Part shown: positions 45,882 through 54,873 of the stretch, in pieces
Position numbering within the stretch: position 1 is the stretch's first letter
How the letters are laid out: each line of letters starts with the position of its first letter
The notes under the pieces: model-generated
Told to the model about the DNA's origin: nothing
What the model saw: the letters and a program-made list of their open reading frames with translations, nothing else
Database searches by the model: none
From: Methylobacterium sp. AMS5
GTDB lineage: Bacteria > Pseudomonadota > Alphaproteobacteria > Rhizobiales > Beijerinckiaceae
Direction: 5' to 3'
Assembly: GCF_001542815.1 (NCBI RefSeq)
Contig: NZ_CP006992.1
Coordinates: 4,593,501-4,657,500 of the forward strand
Length of the DNA stretch: 64,000 nt
Translations under genes and position numbers: made by a program

Positions 45882-46507
45882 GCGCGGATTCCAGCGGGCT
45901 GATCACCTCCCATCCCGACGGCTGTCCGCGCTGCTGGTGGCCGGGGACCGATCCGCTTTACGTCGCCTATCACGACACCGAGTGGGGCGTGCCGGAAACC
46001 GATTCCCGCGCGCTCTACGAAAAGCTGATCCTGGACGGGTTCCAGGCGGGCCTGTCGTGGATCACCATCCTGCGCCGCCGCGACGGCTTCCGCCGGGCCT
46101 TCGAGGGCTTCGAGCCGGAGCGGGTCGCCCGCTTCACGGACGACGATGTCGAGCGGCTGATGGGTGACACCGGCATCATCCGCAACCGCGCCAAGATCCG
46201 CGGCGCGATCAGCGGCGCGCGGGCGTGGCTCGCCATCGAGGAGGCGGGGCCGGGCTTCTCGCCCTTCCTCTGGGACTTTTGCGACGGCCGGCCGATCCAG
46301 ACCAACGCGGCTACCCGCGCCGCGATCGCCACCGAAACCGATGTGTCAAGAAAGATGGGCAAGGCCCTGAAAGCGAAGGGCTTCACCTTCTGCGGCCCCA
46401 CCATCGTCCACGCCTTCATGCAGGCGGTCGGCATGGTCAACGACCATCTCACCGGCTGTCACCGTCACGCGCCCTGCGCCGCCCTCGGCGAGGGCCGCCG
46501 CCCGTGA
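45878..46507 (+). CDS. tag: DNA-3-methyladenine glycosylase I
   Basis: This 209-residue helix-hairpin-helix glycosylase removes 3-methyladenine from alkylated DNA. Family blocks: RCWWPGTDPLYVAYHDTEWG near residue 18, FQAGLSWITILRRRDGFRRAF, GIIRNRAKI, and the C-terminal zinc site FCGPTIVHAFMQAVGMVNDH with GCHRHAPC after it. Zinc ligands (Cys, His, His, Cys) are complete. It starts inside the ygfZ stop and ends overlapping the HD gene start. A second alkylation repair gene, ada, is about 13 kb downstream. Confidence 0.96.
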   Translation: MSADSSGLITSHPDGCPRCWWPGTDPLYVAYHDTEWGVPETDSRALYEKLILDGFQAGLSWITILRRRDGFRRAFEGFEPERVARFTDDDVERLMGDTGIIRNRAKIRGAISGARAWLAIEEAGPGFSPFLWDFCDGRPIQTNAATRAAIATETDVSRKMGKALKAKGFTFCGPTIVHAFMQAVGMVNDHLTGCHRHAPCAALGEGRRP

Positions 46508-47130
46508 GCGCGGCCGTGAGCCCGTCCAAAAAGCCGGCGCGGGCGTGGCAGCGGATGCTGTCGGGCCGGCGGCTCGACCTGCTCGACCCCTCGCCGCTGG
46601 ATGTCGAGATCACCGACATCGCCCACGGGCTGGCCCGCGTCGCCCGCTGGAACGGGCAGACGGCGGGCCCGCACGTCTTCTCCGTGGCGCAGCACTCGTT
46701 GCTGGTGGAGGCGATCGGCGGCGCCCTCGATCCGCGGATCGGCGCCCCGGAGCGGCTCGAATTGCTGCTCCACGACGCGCCGGAATACGTCATCGGCGAC
46801 ATCATCTCGCCGCTCAAGAACGCCATCGGCGACGCCTATCGCAGCGTCGAGCGGCGCCTGCTCGCGGCGATCCGCCAGCGCTTCGGGCTCGCCGCGCCCT
46901 CCCCGGCGCTCGCCCGTCTCGTCAAGCGGGCCGACCGCATCGCCGCGGCGATCGAGGCCACCCGGCTCGCCGGTTTTTCGAACGCGGAGGCCGACGGGAT
47001 CTTCGGGCGCCCGCCGGTTCTGCCCGAGCCCATCGACGCCGAAATCGAGCGGCTGGTCGCCGGATGGCCGACGGCAGAGGCGGAGGCGTGCTATCTCGCC
47101 CGCTTCGCCGCGCTTCAGCGCGGAGCGTGA
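46504..47130 (+). CDS. HD domain hydrolase, YfbR-like
   Basis: This 208-residue HD-domain phosphohydrolase has its metal ligands in HVFSVAQHSLLVE and LLHDAPEYVIGDI, the YfbR pattern, with a later Asp in KRADRIAAAIEATRL. YfbR acts as a 5'-deoxynucleotidase; that activity is plausible here. N-terminal blocks RMLSGRRLDLLDPSPLDVEITDIAHGLARVARWNGQT match the group annotated as 'HD family hydrolase' in Rhizobiales. The GTG start at 46504 overlaps the tag stop. A palindromic repeat begins seven bases after its stop. Confidence 0.87.
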   Translation: MSAAVSPSKKPARAWQRMLSGRRLDLLDPSPLDVEITDIAHGLARVARWNGQTAGPHVFSVAQHSLLVEAIGGALDPRIGAPERLELLLHDAPEYVIGDIISPLKNAIGDAYRSVERRLLAAIRQRFGLAAPSPALARLVKRADRIAAAIEATRLAGFSNAEADGIFGRPPVLPEPIDAEIERLVAGWPTAEAEACYLARFAALQRGA

Positions 47131-47136
47131 GACCTA

Positions 47137-47242
47137 TAGCATCGTCCCGAAAGGTGGTTGCCGGCTTTCGGAAAAAGGATGCGCGTCAAAACAAGAGGAT
47201 AGAGACGCCGACCTGATGCAATCAGGTCGGATACGGCTCTAG
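47137..47242 (+). repeat. Full-length reference copy of the interspersed palindromic repeat
   Basis: This copy shows three modules in order: the nested hairpin (TAGCATCGTCCCGAAAGG to GGCTTTCGGAAAAAGGATGC), a spacer (GCGTCAAAACAAGAGGATAGA), and GAGACGCCG followed by a second palindrome (CCGACCTGATGCAATCAGGTCGG) and ATACGGCTCTAG. The second palindrome is an 11-bp imperfect stem. It lies between the HD hydrolase stop and the phosphatase start at 47249. Confidence 0.9.
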
Positions 47243-47248
47243 AAGAGA

Positions 47249-47761
47249 ATGCCCGTCATCCACGTCTGCTCTCTTTCGCGCCTGCCGGAAACCGTCGCGG
47301 CCTCCGGCGCGAGCCATCTCGTCACGCTGGCCACGCTCGGCAGTGCGGTGGAGCGCCCGGCCGCGATCCGTGCCGAGCACCATCTGCGCGTCGGCTTCAG
47401 CGACATCGTCGCGCCGATGGAGGGGCACCTGCCGCCGGGCGAGGCGCATGTGCGCGCCGTCCTCGACTTCGTGGCCGCCTGGCCGCGCGAAAAGCCGATG
47501 GTGATCCATTGTTACGCCGGGATCAGCCGCTCCACCGCGGCGGCCTTTGCCGCGGCCTGCGCCCTGCGACCGGATTGGGACGAGGCGGAACTCGCGCAAG
47601 ACGTGCGGCGGATCGCGCCGAGCGCCACGCCGAATCGCCTGTTCGTCGCGATCGCCGACCGCCTGCTCGGACGCGAGGGGCGGATGAGCGCCGCCGTCGC
47701 TGGAATAGGGCGCGGCGCCGAGGCCTTCGAGGGCACGCCGTTCCATCTCACCTTGGCGTGA
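47249..47761 (+). CDS. Tyrosine/dual-specificity phosphatase-like protein
   Basis: This 170-residue protein has the cysteine phosphatase signature [14 protein letters not shown] (HCx5R) near residue 90. The fold around it fits: [15 protein letters not shown] early, [15 protein letters not shown] in the acid-loop region, then [18 protein letters not shown]. The general-acid Asp is probably DIVAP. Such proteins occur in alphaproteobacteria as 'tyrosine phosphatase family protein' with unknown targets. The ATG at 47249 is preceded by AGAAGAGA, which comes right after the palindromic repeat and may use its edge as ribosome-binding site. Confidence 0.87.
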   Translation: MPVIHVCSLSRLPETVAASGASHLVTLATLGSAVERPAAIRAEHHLRVGFSDIVAPMEGHLPPGEAHVRAVLDFVAAWPREKPMVIHCYAGISRSTAAAFAAACALRPDWDEAELAQDVRRIAPSATPNRLFVAIADRLLGREGRMSAAVAGIGRGAEAFEGTPFHLTLA

Positions 47762-47855
47762 CGGGCGCGCCGGGCGGAGATCGGTCGCACGCAATCGACC
47801 CGGGCTTGTGCGACCGCACGTCGCCCGTCATAACCCGCCCCAAAGGGAATCCGGG

Positions 47856-48122
47856 ATGAACGATCTTACACCCGACGCATCTGCCGCGGCGGCGCCGGGC
47901 GATCTGCCGTTCGAGCGGGCGCTGGAGCAGCTCGAGGAGATCGTGCGCCGGCTGGAGCGCGGCGACGTGCCCCTCGACGAATCGGTGGCGATCTACGAGC
48001 GCGGCGAGGCGCTCAAGCGTCACTGCGAGACCCTGCTGAAGCGGGCCGAGGCCCGCATCCAGAAGATCGCCATCGGACCGGACGGCCGGGCCGCCGGCAC
48101 CGCGCCGCTCGACGTCGAGTAG
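47856..48122 (+). CDS. xseB: Exodeoxyribonuclease VII small subunit
   Basis: This 88-residue helical protein is the small subunit of exonuclease VII, which degrades single-stranded DNA with XseA. The diagnostic block is [20 protein letters not shown], then [21 protein letters not shown] and [12 protein letters not shown]. The start at 47856 follows AAAGGGAATCCGGG. xseB next to dxs is a common pairing in alphaproteobacteria. The large subunit gene is not in the window. Confidence 0.95.
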   Translation: MNDLTPDASAAAAPGDLPFERALEQLEEIVRRLERGDVPLDESVAIYERGEALKRHCETLLKRAEARIQKIAIGPDGRAAGTAPLDVE

Positions 48123-48160
48123 GTGGCGCCGGTGCTGTATCAATCACGACAAAACTCATC

Positions 48161-48180
48161 GCGCGCAAAGGTTTGCGCGC
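48161..48180. promoter_or_regulatory. Perfect inverted repeat in the xseB-dxs gap
   Basis: GCGCGCAAA and TTTGCGCGC pair perfectly around GG. It lies 38 bases after the xseB stop and 31 bases before the dxs start. It could bind a dimeric regulator or form an mRNA hairpin in the dxs leader. It also excludes the TTG at 48173 as the dxs start. Confidence 0.5.
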
Positions 48181-48211
48181 CGTTCCTTACTTCGGGCATG
48201 AGGCTGGTCCG

Positions 48212-50188
48212 GTGGCACTAGCGGACACGACGATCCTTGAGGGTCTTGAGACGCCGGATCGTCTCCGGCTTCTGCCGGAGAGCGAGCTGCGGCGGGTGGC
48301 CGACGCCGTGCGGGCCGAGATGATCGACGCGGTGTCGATCACCGGCGGCCATCTCGGCTCGGGCCTGGGCGTGGTCGAACTGACGGTGGCGCTCCACCAC
48401 GTCTTCGACACCCCCGACGACCGCATCGTCTGGGACGTCGGCCACCAGTGCTACCCGCACAAGATCCTGACGGGCCGGCGCGACCGCATCCGCACCCTGC
48501 GCCAGGGCGGGGGGCTGTCGGGCTTCACCAAGCGCTCGGAGAGCGAGTACGACCCCTTCGGCGCGGCCCACTCCTCCACCTCGATCTCCGCCGCGCTCGG
48601 CATGGCCGTGGCGCGCGACCTCGAGGAGGCGGACGCCAAGGCCAGGGGCGGCCCGGCACCGAAGCGCCGCAACATGATCGCGGTGATCGGCGACGGCTCG
48701 ATGTCGGCGGGCATGGCCTACGAGGCGATGAACAATGCCGGCGCGCTGCACTCGCGCCTGATCGTCATCCTCAACGACAACGACATGTCGATCGCGCCCC
48801 CCGTCGGCGCGATGTCGGCCTACCTCGCGCGGCTCGCCTCGGGCGGCACCTACCGGTCGCTCCGCGAGACCGCCAAGCAGCTCGGCAAGCTGCTGCCGAA
48901 GGCGCTCTACCAGCGCGCGGCGGCGGCGGAAGAGTATGCCCGCTCGCTGATCGTCGGCGGCGGCACGATGTTCGAGGAGATGGGCTTCCACTATGTCGGC
49001 CCGGTCGACGGGCACAACCTCGATCACCTGCTCCCCGTTCTGAAGAACGTGCGCGATTCGGATCAGGGCCCGATCCTGCTCCACGTCGTCACGCAGAAGG
49101 GCAAGGGCTACGCGCCGGCTGAGGCCTCCGCCGACCGCTATCACGGCGTGGTCAAGTTCGACGTGGTCTCCGGCGTCCAGGCCAAGGCCAAGGCGAACGC
49201 CCCGGCCTATACCCGCGTGTTCGGCGAGAGCCTGATCAAGGCGGCCGACGCCGATCCGAAGGTGGTGGCGATCACCGCGGCGATGCCCGGCGGCACCGGG
49301 ATCGACCTGTTCGGCAAGGCGCATCCCGACAAGACCTTCGACGTCGGCATCGCCGAGCAGCACGCGGTGACCTTTGCCGGCGGCCTCGCCACCGAGGGCT
49401 ACAAGCCGTTCGTGGCGATCTACTCGACCTTCCTGCAGCGAGCCTACGATCAGGTCGTGCACGATGTCGCGCTGCAGAACCTACCGGTGCGGTTCTGCCT
49501 CGACCGGGCGGGACTGGTGGGCGCGGACGGCGCCACGCATGCGGGCGCGTTCGATCTGGCCTATCTCTGCTGCCTGCCGAACATGACGGTGATGGCGGCG
49601 GCCGACGAGGCGGAACTGGTGCACATGGTGGCCACCGCCCACGCGCACGATTCGGGTCCGATCGCGCTGCGCTACCCGCGCGGCGAGGGGGTCGGCCTCG
49701 AGCTGCCGGAGAAGGGCGAACCGCTGGCGATCGGCCGCGGCCGCGTGGTGCGGCGTCCGGAAGGGGCGCGGGTGGCGCTTCTCTCGCTCGGCACGCGGTT
49801 GTCGGAGGCGCTGAAGGCGGCCGATGCGCTGGAGGCGGAGGGTGTCGTGGCCACGGTCGCGGATGCGCGCTTTGCCAAGCCGTTGGACGCCGAGCTGATC
49901 GTCGATCTGGCGATGAGCCACGAGGTTCTGGTGACGGTGGAGGAGGGCTCGGTCGGCGGCTTCGGCGCGATGGTGCTGCACCTCTTGGCCGAGCGCGGCG
50001 TGCTCGACACGGGCCGGGTCCGGGTCCGCACGCTGACGCTGCCGGACAGCTACCAGGACCACGACAAGCCGGAGAAGATGTACGCCGAGGCCGGGCTCGA
50101 TGCCGACGGCATCCTCAAGGCCGTCCGCGCCGCCCTGCCGGAGAAGGCGGCGCAGCGCGAAGGCAGCGTGGTGAGCCTGAAGCGGTAA
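48212..50188 (+). CDS. dxs: 1-deoxy-D-xylulose-5-phosphate synthase
   Basis: This 658-residue TPP enzyme condenses pyruvate and glyceraldehyde 3-phosphate, the first step of the MEP isoprenoid pathway (carotenoids, hopanoids, quinones). Blocks: [39 protein letters not shown], the TPP motif [18 protein letters not shown] then [33 protein letters not shown] (catalytic Glu) and the C-terminal domain [19 protein letters not shown]. The GTG at 48212 with GAGGCTGGTCCG upstream is the best start. It is followed by a strong terminator. Confidence 0.97.
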   Translation: MALADTTILEGLETPDRLRLLPESELRRVADAVRAEMIDAVSITGGHLGSGLGVVELTVALHHVFDTPDDRIVWDVGHQCYPHKILTGRRDRIRTLRQGGGLSGFTKRSESEYDPFGAAHSSTSISAALGMAVARDLEEADAKARGGPAPKRRNMIAVIGDGSMSAGMAYEAMNNAGALHSRLIVILNDNDMSIAPPVGAMSAYLARLASGGTYRSLRETAKQLGKLLPKALYQRAAAAEEYARSLIVGGGTMFEEMGFHYVGPVDGHNLDHLLPVLKNVRDSDQGPILLHVVTQKGKGYAPAEASADRYHGVVKFDVVSGVQAKAKANAPAYTRVFGESLIKAADADPKVVAITAAMPGGTGIDLFGKAHPDKTFDVGIAEQHAVTFAGGLATEGYKPFVAIYSTFLQRAYDQVVHDVALQNLPVRFCLDRAGLVGADGATHAGAFDLAYLCCLPNMTVMAAADEAELVHMVATAHAHDSGPIALRYPRGEGVGLELPEKGEPLAIGRGRVVRRPEGARVALLSLGTRLSEALKAADALEAEGVVATVADARFAKPLDAELIVDLAMSHEVLVTVEEGSVGGFGAMVLHLLAERGVLDTGRVRVRTLTLPDSYQDHDKPEKMYAEAGLDADGILKAVRAALPEKAAQREGSVVSLKR

Positions 50189-50200
50189 CCTCCGACAACA

Positions 50201-50225
50201 CCCTCCCCCCGCAGAGGGGGGAGGG
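50201..50225. terminator. Strong hairpin terminator between dxs and sodC
   Basis: CCCTCCCCCC and GGGGGGAGGG pair perfectly around GCAGA. It lies 12 bases after the dxs stop and 15 bases before the end of the opposite sodC gene, so it can serve both. Confidence 0.7.
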
Positions 50226-50239
50226 CACAGCGGGGCGCG

Positions 50240-50845
50240 TTACTTGATGACCGCGCAGCCGATGCGCGCACCCGCGCCGCCGATGGGCTGGCTCGTGTGG
50301 TCGTCCTCGTTGGCATGGATGATCAGCGCCGAGCCGTCGCCGTCGCGCAGGCCGCCCTCGCCGGTCAGCGGGGTCTCGCTCGACACTTCCGCGTTCACCG
50401 AGCCGTCGGCGTTGGCGTAGACGTTGGGAAGGTCGCCCTCGTCCGGGCCGTCCGGGTTGAGCAGGCCGTGCTTGCTCTGGTCGTGGTTCACGTGGGCCTT
50501 CGACTTCTCGAACTTCTCCGTGTCCGAGCAGTCGCCGACGGCGTGGAAATGGATGCCGTGCCAGCCCGGAGGCAGGCCGCCCGGCTGGATCGACAGCCGC
50601 ATGACGAGGGAATTCGCCCCGTCGCGGATCATGATCTTGCCGATGCTGTCACCCTTGCCGTTGGTGATCGCGCTCTCGTAGGTCTGCGGCGCGCCGGCAC
50701 TCTCCGTCTTGGCGGGGGCCGGCTCCTTCGGAGCCTCCTTGGCATCCTGCGCGAAGGCGGACCCGGCAAGGCCGGCGAGCAGGGCCGCGGCAAAAGGGAG
50801 GGCGACCGGTATACGGCGGATGGCAGGCGTCGTGGCCCCTCGCAT
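50240..50845 (-). CDS. sodC: Periplasmic Cu,Zn superoxide dismutase
   Basis: This 201-residue secreted enzyme dismutates superoxide in the periplasm. A signal peptide (IPVALPFAAALLAGLAGSAFA) is followed by a Pro/Ala/Lys spacer and the SOD fold. Metal site blocks: GIHFHAVGDCSD (Cu ligands and first cysteine), KAHVNHDQSKHGLLNPDGPDEGDLPN (bridging His and Zn ligands), LIIHANEDDH and GARIGCAVI (second cysteine of the disulfide). The start at 50845 has GAGAGGTGCCATC upstream; an ATG at 50860 is also possible. Confidence 0.96.
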   Translation of the reverse strand: MRGATTPAIRRIPVALPFAAALLAGLAGSAFAQDAKEAPKEPAPAKTESAGAPQTYESAITNGKGDSIGKIMIRDGANSLVMRLSIQPGGLPPGWHGIHFHAVGDCSDTEKFEKSKAHVNHDQSKHGLLNPDGPDEGDLPNVYANADGSVNAEVSSETPLTGEGGLRDGDGSALIIHANEDDHTSQPIGGAGARIGCAVIK

Positions 50846-51068
50846 GATGGCACCTCTCATGAACTGACTCACTCCGTTGCTGCAGCCCGGCGGTTCCGCC
50901 CGGCATTCCGCCACCGCTTGAGGCGCTGCGCAATCCGGGCTACCCGGCAAAAGCGGATTTCGCATCGCCCTTTTCGGGCGAGCCGGCACGCACCGTCTCA
51001 GGCGATGCTGTAGGTAACGCGAAGCGGCGCGTTCCGACAGGGGACGGGCCGACCCGTCTCGATCACGT

Positions 51069-51138
51069 GAGCATCGTCCCGAAAGGCGGCCACCGGCTTT
51101 TGGAAAAGTACGATGCACCATCAAAATTCGAGATTCTC
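51069..51138 (+). repeat. Short copy of the interspersed palindromic repeat
   Basis: GAGCATCGTCCCGAAAGGCGG and CCGGCTTTTGGAAAAGTACGATGC form the nested hairpin, followed by ATCAAAATTCGAGATTCT, a diverged spacer module. It is in the gap between the sodC and tlyA starts (divergent genes), unlike most copies, which follow stop codons. Confidence 0.8.
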
Positions 51139-51204
51139 CCCCAGGATCGGCTATTCGGAACGAGGATCCCGGGCACGGCGGAGCGATTTTCGGAAGGGAG
51201 ACCG

Positions 51205-51951
51205 ATGACGGGCGAGCGGCTCCGGGCCGACCGGTTCCTGGTCGAGCGCGGACATTTCCGCAGCCGGGCACAGGCGCGGGCGGCGATCGAGGCCGGCCTC
51301 GTCAGCGCCGACGGCCGCCTCGTCACGCGCCCCTCGGATCTGGTCGAGGCCAGCGCCCGGATCGAGGCCTCGGCCCCCCATCCTTACGTCTCCCGCGGCG
51401 GCCTCAAGCTCGCCGCGGCGCTCGATGCCTTCGGCCTCGACCCCACGGGCCTGCCTTGCCTCGATGTCGGCGCCTCGACCGGCGGCTTCACCGACGTGCT
51501 GTTGCGGCGCGGCGCCGCGCATATCCACGCGGTCGATGTCGGCCGCGACCAGCTCGACGCCGCCCTGCGCGCCGACCCACGGGTGACCAGCCTGGAGGGC
51601 ACCGATATCCGCGCCCTCTCTCCGGGTGCGCTTCAGCCCGCGCCGCAGCTTGCCACCATCGATGTGAGCTTCATCGGCCTGCGCCTCGTTCTGCCGGCTG
51701 TGGCGGCGCAGCTTACCAACAAGGCCGCCATCGCCGCGCTGATCAAGCCGCAATTCGAGGCCGGGCGCGAGCGGGTCGGGCGCGGCGGCATCGTGCGCGA
51801 TGCCGAGATTCATGCCGAGGTCTGCGAGGGCGTGCGCGCCGTGCTCGTCGGCCTCGGATTCACCGTGTCGGGGCCGATCCCCTCCCCCATCGAGGGTGGC
51901 GACGGCAACCGCGAGTTCCTGGTCGCCGCGAGGCGTTCCTCTCATGATTGA
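51205..51951 (+). CDS. tlyA: TlyA family rRNA 2'-O-methyltransferase / hemolysin-like
   Basis: This 248-residue protein has an N-terminal S4 RNA-binding domain (residues 5-65: RADRFLVERGHFRSRAQARAA, GLVSADG) and a Rossmann methyltransferase domain of the FtsJ type (DVGASTGGFTDVLL near 90, AVDVGRDQLD, IDVSFIGLRLVLPA, LIKPQFEAGRERVGRGGIV). TlyA proteins 2'-O-methylate rRNA; the hemolysin label is historical. The start at 51205 follows GGAAGGGAGACCG. It overlaps the RNA methyltransferase gene, and the dxs-tlyA neighbourhood is typical of Rhizobiales. Confidence 0.93.
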   Translation: MTGERLRADRFLVERGHFRSRAQARAAIEAGLVSADGRLVTRPSDLVEASARIEASAPHPYVSRGGLKLAAALDAFGLDPTGLPCLDVGASTGGFTDVLLRRGAAHIHAVDVGRDQLDAALRADPRVTSLEGTDIRALSPGALQPAPQLATIDVSFIGLRLVLPAVAAQLTNKAAIAALIKPQFEAGRERVGRGGIVRDAEIHAEVCEGVRAVLVGLGFTVSGPIPSPIEGGDGNREFLVAARRSSHD

Positions 51952-53239
51952 TCCCATGTCCGACGTAATCGAAGAGACTTTGACCATCGCCCGGCTCGGC
52001 GCCCGCGGCGACGGCCTCACGGAGGGCGGTCTGGCGGTGCCCGGCGCCCTGCCCGGCGAGCGCGTGCGGGTGCAGCGCGGTGACCGCATCGGCACGCTGA
52101 TCGCCGTGGAGGAGGCGTCGCCGGAGCGGATCGCGCCGTTCTGCCCGTATTTCTCGGCCTGCGGCGGCTGCGCCGTGCAGCACCTCGCCCCCACCCCTTA
52201 CGCGGAGTGGAAGCGCGGCATCGTCGCCGGGGCGCTGGGACAGGCGCGCATCGAGACTACGCTGATGCCACTCCTCGACGCGCAGGGAGAGGGCCGGCGG
52301 CGGATCACCCTGCATGTGCGCGAGATCGAGGGCCGGGCGCGGGCCGGGCTGATGGCCGCGCGCAGCCATGCGCTGGTGCCGATCGACCATTGCCCGATCA
52401 CCGTGCCTAGCCTGCACCGGGCGCCGGCTGTCGCCGAGGCGCTCGCCGCCCCGCTCGGGCACGGCCGCAAGCCGCTCGACATCGCCGCCACCGCCACCGC
52501 GACCGGCCTCGACATGGACATCCGCGGCCACGGGCAGGTGAGCGAGGGCGTCCGCGGCGTTCTCACACGGCTCGCCGGCGAACTCGACCTCGCCCGGCTG
52601 TCGATCCACGGCGACGTGGTGGTCGAGCGCCGCCCGCCCGCCGTCGGCGAGGGGCCGGCCCGGCGCGTGCCCCCCCCCGGCAGCTTCCTTCAGGCGACGC
52701 AGGCCGGCGAGGCGACCCTGACCGCCCTGGTGCTGGAGGCCATGGACGAGGGCAAGGCCAAGGTGCGGCGCGTCGGCGACCTGTTCTGCGGCAGCGGTCC
52801 CTTCGCCCTGACGCTCGCTGCGGGGGCCCGCGAGGTCCATGCCGCCGACGGCGAGGCCGCGGCGATCACCGCGCTGACCCGCGCCTACCGGGCCGGAGCC
52901 GGTTACGCCCGGATCACGGCGGAGGCGCGTGACCTGTTCCGCCGCCCGCTGCTCGGGCCGGAACTCGACGCGCTCGATGCGGTGGTGTTCGACCCGCCCC
53001 GCGCCGGGGCCGAGGCGCAGGTGCGCCGGATCGCGGAATCGAAGGTGCCCCTCGTCGTCGGCGTCGCCTGCGATCCCGGCACCTTCGCCCGCGACGCCGC
53101 GACCCTGATCGCGGGCGGCTACCGGCTGGAGCGGGTCACGCCGGTCGATCAGTTCGCATGGTCGGCCCATGTCGAGCTGGTCGGCGTGTTCCGCAAGCAG
53201 GCGAAGGGCACCGGCCGAACGCTGCGTCGCCCGCGCTGA
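51944..53239 (+). CDS. Class I SAM-dependent RNA methyltransferase, TrmA/RumA (m5U) family
   Basis: This 431-residue protein should make 5-methyluridine in rRNA or tRNA. A TRAM-like N-terminal domain (LTIARLGARGDGLTEG) is followed by an iron-sulfur cysteine cluster CPYFSACGGCAVQHL near residue 68. The methyltransferase half has GSFLQATQAGEATL, GDLFCGSGPFALTLA near 275, FDPPRAGAEAQVRRIA, and the catalytic cysteine in VGVACDPGTFARDAATL. It starts inside the tlyA stop (ATG at 51944; 51956 is an alternative). The exact target site cannot be told. Confidence 0.92.
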   Translation: MIDPMSDVIEETLTIARLGARGDGLTEGGLAVPGALPGERVRVQRGDRIGTLIAVEEASPERIAPFCPYFSACGGCAVQHLAPTPYAEWKRGIVAGALGQARIETTLMPLLDAQGEGRRRITLHVREIEGRARAGLMAARSHALVPIDHCPITVPSLHRAPAVAEALAAPLGHGRKPLDIAATATATGLDMDIRGHGQVSEGVRGVLTRLAGELDLARLSIHGDVVVERRPPAVGEGPARRVPPPGSFLQATQAGEATLTALVLEAMDEGKAKVRRVGDLFCGSGPFALTLAAGAREVHAADGEAAAITALTRAYRAGAGYARITAEARDLFRRPLLGPELDALDAVVFDPPRAGAEAQVRRIAESKVPLVVGVACDPGTFARDAATLIAGGYRLERVTPVDQFAWSAHVELVGVFRKQAKGTGRTLRRPR

Positions 53240-53256
53240 AACCGAGGGGAGGGAGA

Positions 53257-53301
53257 TCGGGGCGCTGCCCCGAGACCCCGCCAAAGGGGTGATCCCTTTG
53301 G
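53257..53301. terminator. Double hairpin between convergent genes
   Basis: TCGGGGC and GCCCCGA pair around GCT (53257-53273), followed by CCAAAGGG and CCCTTTGG around GTGAT (53281-53301). It lies 18 bases after the methyltransferase stop and 13 bases before the end of the GT61 gene. The 'CGCTGCCCCGA...CCCCGCC' layout is a frequent intergenic element in alphaproteobacteria. Confidence 0.6.
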
Positions 53302-53313
53302 GATCCCAGGATC

Positions 53314-54558
53314 TCAGCGCAGACCTGCAGCCGCAAGGGCTTCGCGCAGGGGCTCGGGGTCGATTGCGAAATCCCGAAGATATTCGGGCGCGTCCGATGG
53401 AATCCGGGGGCCGAACACCGCCGCATAATCCTGGCCGCAGGCGGTGGCGATCTCGCCATAGAACCGGTCCTCCCAGCCCTCCGGCACGAGGTGGATGACC
53501 GGCGTGCCGGGCCGGCAGAAGACCGTGTTGGCCATCCCCGCCCCGGCGATGCCGACCACGATCTCGGCGGCCGAGAACCGCACCACCTGCTGCCGCACGC
53601 TGGTGAGTTCGGGATCGAACGCCTGGAAGCCGAGGCCGCGCAGCAGGCCGAGCACGGCGTCGCGGTTGGCGAGCCCCCGGCCCCGGCCCGGATGCCGGTC
53701 CACGAACAGGCGCCGGCCTCGCCCGGTCAGCGTCCGTAACGCGAACAGCCCGCGCGGCAGCCGCGTCCGCGCCCGCATCTGCCCGGTGAGATAGCGCAGC
53801 GCGTGCGGCGACTTGCCCGTGCTCGGCAGGCTGCACGGCGTGGCGTGGTGCAGGCGCGCGAAGCGGTAGGTCTTGTCCCGGTCGAGGAAGCGGATCGAGA
53901 CCCGATGGCGCAGCAGGAGCTGGATCGAGCGGCGCCGCGCCGCGTCGATATGCGGGAAGTAGGACACCAGCGCGACGGTGATCGGCACCCGCGGATGACG
54001 TTTGCGCAGCAGCGCGAGCGCGTGCAGCCGGGGCAGGTCGTCGATCAGCCAATGGCCGTAATTGAACGAGCCCGCCGAGTTGAGCAGGAAGACGAGGCCC
54101 GCCGTAGCGATGGTCTCGTCCACGTGCAGGAAGCCGGGACCGGGGCCGGGCACCACGTGCCGCTCCTGCGGCCGGTAGGTCTCGAACAGCACCTGCGGCC
54201 GGCCGTCCGCGATATGGAACAGGGCGTTGCCCGCAAGCCGGACATCGCGGGTCTCGCACAGCAGCGTCGGCGGACCCGGCGGGCGCGGCGCCGCGAGCGC
54301 GGCCCCCTGCTTCTCGCGAAAGGCGGCAGAACCGCCGAACAGGCGCGGCGGCTCGGGGTCGTGCGCGGGAAAGCCGGGAAACACGGCGCCGACCACTTCG
54401 GTGAGCGGGCTCACCCGCTCCCGCAGCCGCTCGAGCAGGGCGGCATCGCCCGCGAACCCGCCGTCGCGGTACAGGTGCCCGGCCTCGCAGGTGAGGACGA
54501 GGTTGTCCTCGATCAGCCGGGCATGCGCCGCGGCCTCATCCGCTTGCGTGTCGTTCAA
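53314..54558 (-). CDS. Glycosyltransferase family 61 protein (DUF563)
   Basis: This 414-residue protein resembles the GT61/DUF563 family of glycosyltransferases that build surface polysaccharides. Visible blocks: LVFLLNSAGSFNYGHWLIDDLPRL near residue 165 (the conserved 'N-x-GHWL-D-LPRL'), RRRLFVDRHPGRGRGLANRD, and the C-terminal VGIAGAGMANTVFCRPGTPVIHLVPEGWED. No signal peptide or membrane segment is clear. The TTG at 54558 is taken as start because AGGAG lies five bases upstream; an earlier TTG at 54600 is open. It is divergent from the AlgX-like gene across 315 bases with two palindromic repeats. Confidence 0.87.
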   Translation of the reverse strand: MNDTQADEAAAHARLIEDNLVLTCEAGHLYRDGGFAGDAALLERLRERVSPLTEVVGAVFPGFPAHDPEPPRLFGGSAAFREKQGAALAAPRPPGPPTLLCETRDVRLAGNALFHIADGRPQVLFETYRPQERHVVPGPGPGFLHVDETIATAGLVFLLNSAGSFNYGHWLIDDLPRLHALALLRKRHPRVPITVALVSYFPHIDAARRRSIQLLLRHRVSIRFLDRDKTYRFARLHHATPCSLPSTGKSPHALRYLTGQMRARTRLPRGLFALRTLTGRGRRLFVDRHPGRGRGLANRDAVLGLLRGLGFQAFDPELTSVRQQVVRFSAAEIVVGIAGAGMANTVFCRPGTPVIHLVPEGWEDRFYGEIATACGQDYAAVFGPRIPSDAPEYLRDFAIDPEPLREALAAAGLR

Positions 54559-54629
54559 GCCTGCTCCTCGCGGGTTCTGCGGTGAAGCCCGTCCATTCAA
54601 GGAATTCGCAACACCGCTCGGGCACCGTC

Positions 54630-54734
54630 ATCGCCCCGGAAGCCGGAGGCCGCCTTTCGGGACGATGCCCTAGACCCTTGTCTTTGCATCATCTTTTTCC
54701 GAAAGCCGGAGGCCAGCTTTCGGGACGATGCTCT
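54630..54734 (-). repeat. Two tandem copies of the interspersed palindromic repeat, reverse orientation
   Basis: The first copy runs about 54630-54690 (ATCGCCCCGGAAGCCGG, CTTTCGGGACGATGCCCTAG, CCCTTGTCTTTGCATC). The second runs about 54686-54734 (GCATCATCTTTTTCCGAAAG, GCTTTCGGGACGATGCTCTAG). They share the GCATC junction. They occupy the middle of the 315-base gap between two divergent genes; I see no gene in that gap. Confidence 0.85.
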
Positions 54735-54873
54735 AGCATATCGCTGCGGGCGAAGTCCGACGCCTATCTTGCGCGCCCGGCCGCATTTGCCTCGGAGCGG
54801 CCGGCGCCTGTAGAGCCACGGCCCGCCCGCGCGTTCGGCATCGGCGAAGACGGTTGAGGAAGGGCGCGACTTC

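Noticed and set aside
48173..48211. TTG start for dxs at 48173
   Set aside because: It lies inside a perfect inverted repeat, and the GTG at 48212 has a ribosome-binding site and the expected N-terminus.
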